64,000 nucleotides of DNA, taken from assembly GCA_041749255.1 (NCBI GenBank), contig JBGTBR010000064.1:1-64000 (forward strand). The letters run 5' to 3'. The translations under genes and the position numbers were made by a program. Of the stretch, positions 1 through 7,656 are shown one piece after another. The stretch comes from JABDLO01 sp041749255 (GTDB taxonomy: Bacteria; Bacteroidota; Bacteroidia; Chitinophagales; Saprospiraceae). Each line of letters opens with the position of its first letter. Within the stretch, counting starts at the first letter, position 1. The notes below the pieces were generated by a model. That model was not told where the DNA came from. It saw nothing but the letters and a program-made list of their open reading frames with translations, and ran no database searches.

Positions 1-120
1 AAACTTGAAAAAGAAATAAAATACTGGTCAAGAAAAAGAAATGAAGCAAAGAAAAAAATCCATTGGTCATTTACTCGCCAGGATGCAGATCATAAACTAT
101 CAAAACATTATGTTGCATAA
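1..120 (+). CDS. IS630-type transposase, C-terminal tail (partial)
   Basis: An open frame enters from the left edge and stops at 118-120, leaving 39 residues. The residues run Trp-Ser-Arg-Lys-Arg-Asn, then KIHWSFTRQDADHKLSKHYV. This matches the usual end of IS630-family transposases, where an RN motif is followed by a W-F-T-x-x-DA-x-x-KL-x-x-x-Y block. The rest of the enzyme, including its DDE catalytic domain, lies outside the window. The stop overlaps by 13 bp, tail to tail, with the minus-strand beta-helix gene. The element end is probably near 137, just before a TA at 138-139, the dinucleotide that IS630 elements target. Family assignment rests on a short tail only. Confidence 0.6.
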   Translation, partial: KLEKEIKYWSRKRNEAKKKIHWSFTRQDADHKLSKHYVA

Positions 121-1343
121 TTATATTGTAAGAACACTAGTCTGTAATTTCGGCTTGTAACATCCCTTTTCTCAGCAAATCCCCAACCGGATGGCTGTGA
201 AGATCTTTCCCAAAGTTTTATGCCGGTTTTGTCTCCATTAAAAGTATTGTTTACAATTGCATTATCATGACCATGTTCAATGGCTACTCCATATTCATTT
301 TCCTGAAAAATATTATGAGATATAAGAGTATAATAGCTATATCCTCCCCACACTCCATATCTGCATCCAATCATTGTATTTCCAATGATGACATTGGTGC
401 TGAATGTAACTTCAATCCCATTGGTGGGGGCATAGGAAAAATCATTGTAGGCTATGATGTTATTATTGCAACCACCTTCACCGGAGTTCATGGTTTCATT
501 TCCGGCCCAAAGAAAAAATCCGTCTCCAGAATGGGTTGCTGAATTGTAACAAAATATATTTCCTGAACTTTGCTCATAAAATAGCGCTCCTGCAGAATCC
601 TGCCCCCTTCTGTAAAATCCCTCACTATGACCTCTCACATTGAAATCGAGACAATTGTGCATAAAACTATTGTGGGATGACCGGTATATGCCTATACCCA
701 ATCCGGAGTTAAATGTGAATATATTATTATAAACTTGCGACGAATCACAACGATTCATCAGCAATGCATTTTGGTTTTGTGAAGCTTTGTTATTTCGGAT
801 AATTGCCCTGGGACAATCTTTTAGATAAATACCCGCACCAAATCTTAGCCATTCGTCATGATCATTTTGATGATAACTCAACCAGTCTGCAAAGTCTTCC
901 CGCTCTCTGATACTATGAAGTTTTGGCCTGTAGTTATAACTCAGATCTGAATTCTCAATGATCAACCCTTCAACATTCACAGCGTGTATGCCTACTTTAA
1001 AACCTTTTATATTTACATTTTTCAGAGTGATATTTTTCCCATTTTCTATCAAGATACCAATGCCTGTAAACTTCTCCGGATGATTCGAATTGGTATTTCC
1101 AATCATAGTTGAACCCGCAAAATCTATGGTGATATTTTCACCTGAGATCGATATTGCCGCCTTATGTATACTTGTATCAACTTCCATTACATACACTCCC
1201 TTTTTGAAAAAGGTGGATGTATTTATTTCCATACCTTTGGAAGGGAGCTTTCTGCTCTGACAGGATATAAGTAGAATTGAAAGAATTAAAATGTGTAGAA
1301 AAAAGTAGGGATACCAATAATAACGTAATTTTTTACTGCACAT
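108..1343 (-). CDS. Beta-helix repeat lipoprotein, 3' end probably truncated
   Basis: The product has 411 residues. It starts with a lipoprotein signal peptide (hydrophobic stretch and lipobox LLISC near residue 28) and is followed by many short right-handed parallel beta-helix (PbH1/NosD-like) repeats of the type N-x-I-x-x-N, for example around residues 170-370. Such proteins sit on the cell surface or in the periplasm and often bind or cleave polysaccharide, but no catalytic motif is clear here. The gene lies downstream of thrS on the same strand, 118 bp apart. The last residues after SRNYR look foreign. The helix repeats stop abruptly where the IS630-like tail begins, so the original C-terminus has probably been lost. 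Confidence 0.75.
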   Translation of the reverse strand: MCSKKLRYYWYPYFFLHILILSILLISCQSRKLPSKGMEINTSTFFKKGVYVMEVDTSIHKAAISISGENITIDFAGSTMIGNTNSNHPEKFTGIGILIENGKNITLKNVNIKGFKVGIHAVNVEGLIIENSDLSYNYRPKLHSIREREDFADWLSYHQNDHDEWLRFGAGIYLKDCPRAIIRNNKASQNQNALLMNRCDSSQVYNNIFTFNSGLGIGIYRSSHNSFMHNCLDFNVRGHSEGFYRRGQDSAGALFYEQSSGNIFCYNSATHSGDGFFLWAGNETMNSGEGGCNNNIIAYNDFSYAPTNGIEVTFSTNVIIGNTMIGCRYGVWGGYSYYTLISHNIFQENEYGVAIEHGHDNAIVNNTFNGDKTGIKLWERSSQPSGWGFAEKRDVTSRNYRLVFLQYNYAT

Positions 1344-1461
1344 GTAAGCGGTTTTTATGGACGAATTTAAGACTTAAACTGCCAATTTTTAAGATTCATA
1401 AAGAACAAAAACACATCTTTCAACAAGGAGCTAATTCACGAATACTTATAAAGTTTAGAAG

Positions 1462-3393
1462 TTATTCTTCATCAATGAGAGTTTTAAAGAAATTTCCAAA
1501 TTCACTGACAGACATCGTGCCAATATCTCCTTTTCCCTGCTTTCTTACAGCGACTTGATGTGAGTCGGCTTCTTTATTACCTACAATCAACATTAAAGGC
1601 ACTTTCTTTAATTCGGCATCTCTTATTTTCCTCCCAATACTTTCAGAGCGATCATCGATAAATCCTCGTATATCCAACCTGGCCAATTCGGTTTCCACAC
1701 TTATGGCATACGGTATCAGATCATCATTAATGGGAAGTATAGCTATTTGATCCGGAGCCAACCATAATGGAAATTTGCCTCCTGTATGCTCTATAAGTAT
1801 TGAAATAAATCTTTCCATAGATCCAAATGGGGCTCTGTGGATCATAACCGGTCTGTGTGGTTGATTATCGGATCCCGTATATTCAAGTTCAAAGCGGTCG
1901 GGAAGATTATAATCAACCTGTATAGTCCCCAATTGCCATTTGCGTCCCAAGGCGTCTTTGATCATAAAGTCAAGCTTTGGACCATAGAATGCCGCCTCAC
2001 CTAATTCAGTCACAGTTTCGAGATCGGTTTCGGCAGTTGCATCAATTATAGCCTTTTCGGCTGCTGACCAATTTTCATCACTTCCTATATATTTTTCTGG
2101 TTTTGAGGGGTCTCTTAATGAGATTTGAGCTGTAAAATCATCAAAACCCAATTTGTTCATGACAACTGTGGTAAGATCCAACACATTCAGAAATTCATCT
2201 TTTAATTGTTCAGTAGTACAGAATATATGCGCATCGTCCTGTGTAAAACCACGAACCCTGGAAAGGCCGTGAAGTTCACCGCTTTGCTCATATCTGTATA
2301 CGGTTCCGAATTCGGCAAAACGAAGCGGCAAATCTCTGTATGACCTGGGTTTATGGCCATAAATTTCACAATGGTGAGGGCAATTCATAGGTTTTAAAAG
2401 AAATTCTTCCCCTTCTCTCGGAGTCTTAATGGGTTGAAAACTGTCCTCACCGTATTTGGCATAATGTCCGGATGTTGTGTAAAGATTTTTATGTCCAATA
2501 TGGGGTGTAATTACCATTTTATAACCTCTTTTTTCCTGTTCTTCTCTCAGGAAATTTTGTAACCTTTCGCGAAGTTGAGTGCCTTTAGGAAGCCATATAG
2601 GAAGTCCGGAACCCACTCTTTCTGAAAACATGAATAATTCAAGTTCCGCTCCCAGTTTTCGATGGTCTCTTTTTTTTGCCTCTTCCAGCAAATGGAGATA
2701 GGCAGTAAGTTCTTTTTGCTTAGGAAAAGTTATGCCATAAATTCTGGTGAGTTGTTTTCTTTTTTCGTCTCCTCTCCAATAGGCTCCTGCCAAACTGGTC
2801 AACTTGATGGCCTTGATAGGTCCTGTGTGGGGGATGTGAGGACCTTTACATAAATCCACAAATTGACCTTGTTGATAAAAAGTGATGGTTCCATCTTCCA
2901 GCTCACTGATTAGCTCGAGCTTATATTCATCCCCTTTCTCACTAAAATATTCAAGGGCTTCATTTTTAGATACCTCCTTCCTGATATAGGTATTTTTTTG
3001 TTGTGCGAGGTCTTTCATCTTTTCTTCAATGCGGCTTAGGTCATCCGGTGTGAGAACTTTATCTCCCGTATCTACATCGTAATAGAATCCTGACTCAATA
3101 GCCGGTCCAATTCCAAATTTTACTCCGGGGTATAAAGCTTCCAGAGCTTCCGCCATTAAATGGGCAGAACTATGCCAGAATGTCGTTTTTCCTTCTTTAT
3201 CATTCCACGTGTGTAATGTAATAGTGGCATTGTTTAATATAGGGCGGTTGGCATCCCAGGTCTCACCGTTAACTGAAGCAGAAAGCACATTTCTTGCCAG
3301 TCCCTCGCTTATAGAGAGTGCAATATCCATTGCTGTACTTCCTCTTTTGTATTCCCGGACACTGCCATCCGATAATGTGATATTGATCATCAT
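1462..3393 (-). CDS. thrS: Threonyl-tRNA synthetase
   Basis: The enzyme charges tRNA-Thr with threonine in the cytoplasm. The 643-residue product has the full bacterial layout: an N-terminal TGS domain (about 1-65), the editing/SAD domain with HSSAHLMAEAL, the class II catalytic core with motif 2 (RFAEFGTVYRYEQSGELHGL) and a zinc-site MNCPHHCEIY cysteine, and a C-terminal anticodon-binding domain ending near FFKTLIDEE. Length is normal for the family. The start is an ATG at 3391-3393; a second ATG follows at once. A TAnnTTTG-like -7 box read on the minus strand lies at 3419-3426. No T-box leader is visible. Confidence 0.97.
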   Translation of the reverse strand: MMINITLSDGSVREYKRGSTAMDIALSISEGLARNVLSASVNGETWDANRPILNNATITLHTWNDKEGKTTFWHSSAHLMAEALEALYPGVKFGIGPAIESGFYYDVDTGDKVLTPDDLSRIEEKMKDLAQQKNTYIRKEVSKNEALEYFSEKGDEYKLELISELEDGTITFYQQGQFVDLCKGPHIPHTGPIKAIKLTSLAGAYWRGDEKRKQLTRIYGITFPKQKELTAYLHLLEEAKKRDHRKLGAELELFMFSERVGSGLPIWLPKGTQLRERLQNFLREEQEKRGYKMVITPHIGHKNLYTTSGHYAKYGEDSFQPIKTPREGEEFLLKPMNCPHHCEIYGHKPRSYRDLPLRFAEFGTVYRYEQSGELHGLSRVRGFTQDDAHIFCTTEQLKDEFLNVLDLTTVVMNKLGFDDFTAQISLRDPSKPEKYIGSDENWSAAEKAIIDATAETDLETVTELGEAAFYGPKLDFMIKDALGRKWQLGTIQVDYNLPDRFELEYTGSDNQPHRPVMIHRAPFGSMERFISILIEHTGGKFPLWLAPDQIAILPINDDLIPYAISVETELARLDIRGFIDDRSESIGRKIRDAELKKVPLMLIVGNKEADSHQVAVRKQGKGDIGTMSVSEFGNFFKTLIDEE

Positions 3394-3418
3394 GACGAAA
3401 AGTTTGATTTTAAGTTGG

Positions 3419-3426
3419 CAAAAATA
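3419..3426 (-). promoter_or_regulatory. Possible thrS -7 promoter box
   Basis: Read on the minus strand this is TATTTTTG, a perfect fit to the Bacteroidota -7 consensus TAnnTTTG, about 25 bp before the thrS start. A good -33 TTG at the usual 19-21 bp spacing is not seen; the nearest CAAA (3441-3444) is only 14 bp away. It is therefore a weak candidate. Confidence 0.3.
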
Positions 3427-3590
3427 ATTCTTTACCTCTACAAAGTTTCATACACCAGAGTATAGTTTTAAATGTTTTGCTTTCGACATATATTTTCAAG
3501 ATTTCTCAAATCAAATATTTATGGTTCCTGGTAATGTAGTTCCTTTCAAGTCTAAAAACCGGATTGCAATTTAGAAAGTCTATTCAGTGT

Positions 3591-3717
3591 TAGTAACTAC
3601 TCCGCCTCTGGTATAAATGAGTTGTTTTGTCATCATTTTTGCCCCCAAATCTTTGTGGGGAGCTATTGATATTTAACCCCCAATGCTTTAGGGGTTATTG
3701 CTGAGTAGTTACAACTA
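3591..3717. repeat. MITE-like element with inverted ends and two hairpins
   Basis: This lies in the 588-bp gap between thrS and the flippase-like gene. GTAACTACTC at 3593-3602 is repeated in perfect inverted form at 3703-3712, with an imperfect extension outward. Inside are two more hairpins: CCCCA/TGGGG (3643-3660) and TAACCCC/GGGGTTA (3674-3697, 10-nt loop). The layout resembles small non-autonomous elements or REP-like repeats common in Bacteroidota intergenic DNA. No second copy was recognised in this window, so mobility is inferred. The rest of this gap holds only promoter-like sequence. Confidence 0.5.
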
Positions 3718-3921
3718 TTAAAATCTGCCATGTGGAAATAAAGAGTACCAGTTAACTTTCGCATACAATACATAAAATATTATTTTGTGATAAGACTATG
3801 CATACATTAAGTGAGGTAAGTCTCAGTTTTCATATACATTTTTTTATCAAACCTCTTTATTTAACAAGTATGCTGTCATCATAAATGGAGAAACCTGATA
3901 TTTGTAAAATGTATTTAGAAA

Positions 3922-3952
3922 TTGTATTCACATAGGATTTTTAATACATTTG
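3922..3952 (+). promoter_or_regulatory. Candidate Bacteroidota-type promoter
   Basis: TTG at 3922-3924 is followed after 20 bp by TACATTTG at 3945-3952, a perfect match to the TAnnTTTG -7 consensus with normal spacing. Transcription would begin near 3960, leaving a short leader before the ATG at 3982. It would drive the flippase-like/DUF3108 pair. Confidence 0.55.
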
Positions 3953-3981
3953 AATTGATTTTTTAAAACTTTTACAGAAAG

Positions 3982-4983
3982 ATGGCCCTAACTTATAATC
4001 CGACACTACGGAAGTACCTTCCCGTTGACAAGTGGATTAAACTTATAATCACCATTGGATTTGGGTTTATTTTATATCGCCAGATATTTGTCCAAAGCAA
4101 CCTTCAACAACTCCAGGAAGTTTTTTTGCAACATTTGAATACCAGTAATGGTGCGTGGTTGATCATTGTTTTTGCTCTTATGCCTGTAAATTGGATATTA
4201 GAAATCTCAAAATGGAGATTGATCACTAGAAGCTTTATGAATGAATCATGGTTAAACTCCACCCAAATAGTGATGGCTGGAGTAGCTGTAGGTGTGATCA
4301 CCCCATCGCGAATAGGAGAGTATGGAGGGAGGTTTTACATGGTAGAAGCATCTGCGAGATGGAAATCCCTTTCTGCCACATTCCTCACAAGCCTTGCACA
4401 GAATATAGTAACCATTTTGTTTGGATTATTTGGGATTATATACATCATCAATCAAAACCGGGAAGTATATACCAGTATTTACTTTTCAGTACTTATCCCT
4501 GCATTGTTAATTTTCTTCACTTTAACCCTTATTTATTGGAATCCCCTGAAACTAAGCAGGATCATTTCATATGTAAACCGCTTTTATTTAAACAACTTGT
4601 TTAGGTTTGAAAAGCACGTGGAATTTTGTAAAAATGTAAGCCGTTTGAACTTGCTTAAAGTTTTAGTTGTTTCGGCAGTACGGTACAAGGTATATGCATT
4701 CCAATATCTACTTTTGCTTTACTTTTTTGGAATTGACATAGGTATGGTTCACAGTTTATGTATTATAGCCGTTATATGGCTTATTCAAACAGGAATTCCA
4801 TTGCCTCCATTATTGGGCATTATTGGCAGAGGTGAAATCGCGGTTTGGATGTGGAGTCAATACACAGAAAACACACTTGGTATACTGGCTGTAACGTTTT
4901 TACTGTGGATGATCAATTTAATTGCTCCTGCATTGACCGGTTGGCTTGTTATAATGAATAGAAATGATGAAAATTATGCTTAA
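3982..4983 (+). CDS. Flippase-like (LPG synthase TM / UPF0104) membrane protein
   Basis: This is a 333-residue polytopic inner-membrane protein with about eight hydrophobic segments (for example near 18-36, 57-75, 95-107, 130-156 and 165-187). It carries the signature PSRIGEYGGR at residues 108-117, typical of the family related to the transmembrane half of lysylphosphatidylglycerol synthase. Many members act as lipid or glycolipid flippases or have unknown roles; the lysyl-transferase domain is absent here. Its stop overlaps the next gene by 20 bp, so the two are probably translated together. A good promoter lies at 3922-3952. The exact substrate cannot be read from the sequence. Confidence 0.8.
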   Translation: MALTYNPTLRKYLPVDKWIKLIITIGFGFILYRQIFVQSNLQQLQEVFLQHLNTSNGAWLIIVFALMPVNWILEISKWRLITRSFMNESWLNSTQIVMAGVAVGVITPSRIGEYGGRFYMVEASARWKSLSATFLTSLAQNIVTILFGLFGIIYIINQNREVYTSIYFSVLIPALLIFFTLTLIYWNPLKLSRIISYVNRFYLNNLFRFEKHVEFCKNVSRLNLLKVLVVSAVRYKVYAFQYLLLLYFFGIDIGMVHSLCIIAVIWLIQTGIPLPPLLGIIGRGEIAVWMWSQYTENTLGILAVTFLLWMINLIAPALTGWLVIMNRNDENYA

Positions 4984-5803
4984 GTATATCTTAGTGGTTA
5001 TGGGATTGTATTTTACTGATGGTACACCGCCTCTTTCCACTGATCCGGTAGAGGATTCTACTTGCTCATTGGACAATACCTCATTTTCACGCAATGAAAA
5101 ATTGGTGTATAAAATTTACTATAACTGGAAAATGATATGGATTCCAGCTGGAGAAGTTACTTTTACTGTAAAAGAAACCGGCGATCATTACGAATACGAC
5201 GCTAAAGGCATTACGTATTCTTCCTATGACAGTTTTTTTAAAGTCAGAGATTTTTATTCTTCTAAAGTCGACAAAAACACCATGTTTCCGGTAAGCTTTC
5301 TCAGGAAAGTTGAAGAGGGAAATTATTTCAGATACGATAGCATTCTTTTCGATCAGGAAGGAAGAAAAGCCGTTTCATATTGGGGTACTAATGCAGATGA
5401 TGTCGTTAAGTCAGAATACGAATTGGAAGAGTGCATGCAGGATATGTTATCGATACTATACTTTGTTAGAAATTATGATATCAGTCAATTTAACGAAGGA
5501 GAATCTATACCTATAAAAGTGTTTTTTGATAAAAGAACATTTCCATTAAAAGTCCAATACGAAGGTGTGGATCAAAATAAAAAAATAAAAAACCTTGGTA
5601 AATTCAGGGCAATGAAATTTAGCCCAGAAGTGGTGTCTGGATATGTATTCAGAGACAATACCAAAATGAAGCTTTGGGTCTCTGACGATCATAATAAAAT
5701 TCCGTTATTAATCGAATCTCCTATAAGTGTGGGGTCGATCAAAGCAGTTCTTAAAACCCATCATAACTTAAGATATCCTCTCGATTCTGAAGTGAAAAAA
5801 TAA
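4964..5803 (+). CDS. DUF3108 domain protein
   Basis: The 279-residue product begins with a short hydrophobic leader (about residues 5-20), suggesting export to the periplasm. From about residue 40 it follows the DUF3108 pattern: NEKLVYKIYYNWKMIWIPAG, then a beta-rich domain with VRDFYSSKVD and a late PLLIESPISVGSIKAVL strand pair. DUF3108 proteins are thought to be envelope beta-barrel-like proteins of unknown function. The ATG lies inside the end of the flippase-like gene (20-bp overlap), which points to coupled expression and perhaps a shared envelope-lipid role. The following 367 bp (5804-6170) hold no recognisable gene or strong motif. Confidence 0.8.
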   Translation: MMKIMLKYILVVMGLYFTDGTPPLSTDPVEDSTCSLDNTSFSRNEKLVYKIYYNWKMIWIPAGEVTFTVKETGDHYEYDAKGITYSSYDSFFKVRDFYSSKVDKNTMFPVSFLRKVEEGNYFRYDSILFDQEGRKAVSYWGTNADDVVKSEYELEECMQDMLSILYFVRNYDISQFNEGESIPIKVFFDKRTFPLKVQYEGVDQNKKIKNLGKFRAMKFSPEVVSGYVFRDNTKMKLWVSDDHNKIPLLIESPISVGSIKAVLKTHHNLRYPLDSEVKK

Positions 5804-6170
5804 AAAACCATCTAAACTCAATAGAATGGAATACATTTTATTTAAAATTCAAACTTTGGATATTTTTGAAGTTTCTGCACTTCTAAAAATTCAAAATTTG
5901 TAGGCTTTGACTTACAATGATTTATAGTTGGATTAAAACTTACTTACATGACATCCTCATTTAAAAGAACAATACTTGTATAAAAGAACCAACGAAATAC
6001 TATAATTATACGTTATTGACTTATTATTGAGGCGATTTTCCGGAATGCACCGGTTTGATGGATGTACAGAAATTGTCAATTGATTAACTATTTGGTCTTA
6101 CAAAGACTTGAATGGTATTAAGTAAATCAGGCTGTCTGAATAATTATTTTATTATGTATATATGTATGTT

Positions 6171-7643
6171 ATGAAAAAAAAGTTTTTTTCATTGTACCTG
6201 CTTATGGGTATAGTTCTCACTTCCACATTTTTTTCTTCTTGTAGTGATGATGAATCATTTTTGTCTGTTATCGCTGAGGAAGTTATTTTTACCAATTCTG
6301 ATATAGTCAGAGTATTGGGTAGGATGGTAGGAACCGGCGAAATATTTATTGAAGATCACGGTTTTGAAGTTGCCGATAATGATCAGTTCACCAATGCCGT
6401 AAGGCAATCACTTGGAAGCAGGGATAAAGTAGGTCGATTTATAGGAGAAATCAGTGGGTTAAACACGGACAAACTTTTCTACTTACGGGCCTTTTATATA
6501 TCTAATGGTCAGGTTTCTTATAGCAATGTATTGACGTTTACTACACTTGCTCCTGAATTGGATGATTTTTCACCTAAATCTGGATTAGCGGGAAGTATTG
6601 TGATCATTTCAGGTACAAATTTTACGACTGACATTAAAGTTTTTTTTGGTAACAAGGAGGCTGAGATAGTTGGAAGTAAATTTGATGCTGAATTATCTGT
6701 CCGGGTTCCTGCACCGGAGAATAATTTGTTGGTAACAATATCTATTGAATACCAGGGAGAAAGGATTGAGTTTGAAGAAAAATTTGAATACATCGCCGGG
6801 AAATACGAAAAGTTGGGAGACTTTCCAGTAACAGATCAATTTTTTGATAATGTATATTTTCAGGAGGGTGAAAAATTTTATGCAGGACTTGGTATTTTAA
6901 ACACGAATAGTCTTTATGATAAAATGTGGGAATATTCAGTTGCCACCAATCAATGGAATGAAATACCATTTTCAGGTGGCTTTCACGCAGGCGGATTTTT
7001 GGCTAATGGATTTTTTGGTTCCGGAGTAAGGGAGTTTATTGGCTCAGTGTCGGAATTGGGTAGAGAGTTTTGGAAGTTTGAAAATGGACAATTTGTGCAA
7101 TTGCCAAATACTCCTTTTGCATCTTACAGGTCTCCAGCTTTTATTATTCAGGATGAAATGTATGTAATAGGAGAGTCGCTTTTTTCTCCCAGGATTATGA
7201 ATAAATACAACCTTAATACAGGACAATGGACAAGATTGGCTGATGCGCCTGTAACTGTATTTAGTACATATGCCAATTTTACTCATAACGATAAACAGTA
7301 CTTTGTATTAAATAATAGTGATCTCATAGAATACGATCCGGCCATGGATACATGGATGAAAGTTGGCGAATACCCTGGAGAAGCAAGCAGGAATTTTGGT
7401 TTTGGTGTGGTAATAGGAGATAAAGCCTATGTGGGGTTATACATCAGATCAAATGAAATATGGGAACTCGATCTCAATACTTTTGAATGGACACCTAAAG
7501 TAAACTTCCCGGGAACCACCTTTGCCCATAATGCAGGTGTTTATGTCTATAATGATGAAATCTATATTTTGAGAAGCGGAGAAATGGGCACACCTAATCT
7601 TACAAGAATGGAATTTTGGAAATTTGATCCTAATAGTTTATAA
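6171..7643 (+). CDS. IPT/TIG and Kelch-repeat surface lipoprotein
   Basis: The start chosen is the ATG at 6171, which gives a clean lipoprotein signal (MKKKFFSLYL...) with the cysteine in TFFSSC; an in-frame ATG at 6162 is also possible. After the signal comes a fibronectin-like module (about 30-115), then an IPT/TIG immunoglobulin-like fold (about 125-205, LDDFSPKSGLAGSIVIISG). The C-terminal half is a Kelch-type beta-propeller with repeated W-x-x-L/I-x-x-x-P strands, for example QWNEIPF, QWTRLADAP and TWMKVGEYP. Such proteins bind ligands or partners outside the cell. It lies 13 bp before the TonB receptor, so it is probably an accessory lipoprotein of that uptake system. Confidence 0.8.
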   Translation: MKKKFFSLYLLMGIVLTSTFFSSCSDDESFLSVIAEEVIFTNSDIVRVLGRMVGTGEIFIEDHGFEVADNDQFTNAVRQSLGSRDKVGRFIGEISGLNTDKLFYLRAFYISNGQVSYSNVLTFTTLAPELDDFSPKSGLAGSIVIISGTNFTTDIKVFFGNKEAEIVGSKFDAELSVRVPAPENNLLVTISIEYQGERIEFEEKFEYIAGKYEKLGDFPVTDQFFDNVYFQEGEKFYAGLGILNTNSLYDKMWEYSVATNQWNEIPFSGGFHAGGFLANGFFGSGVREFIGSVSELGREFWKFENGQFVQLPNTPFASYRSPAFIIQDEMYVIGESLFSPRIMNKYNLNTGQWTRLADAPVTVFSTYANFTHNDKQYFVLNNSDLIEYDPAMDTWMKVGEYPGEASRNFGFGVVIGDKAYVGLYIRSNEIWELDLNTFEWTPKVNFPGTTFAHNAGVYVYNDEIYILRSGEMGTPNLTRMEFWKFDPNSL

Positions 7644-7656
7644 CAGCTTGAAGACT

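Noticed and set aside
3394..3590. T-box or other leader upstream of thrS
   Set aside because: No T-box sequence, no long leader structure, and T-boxes are not typical of this phylum.
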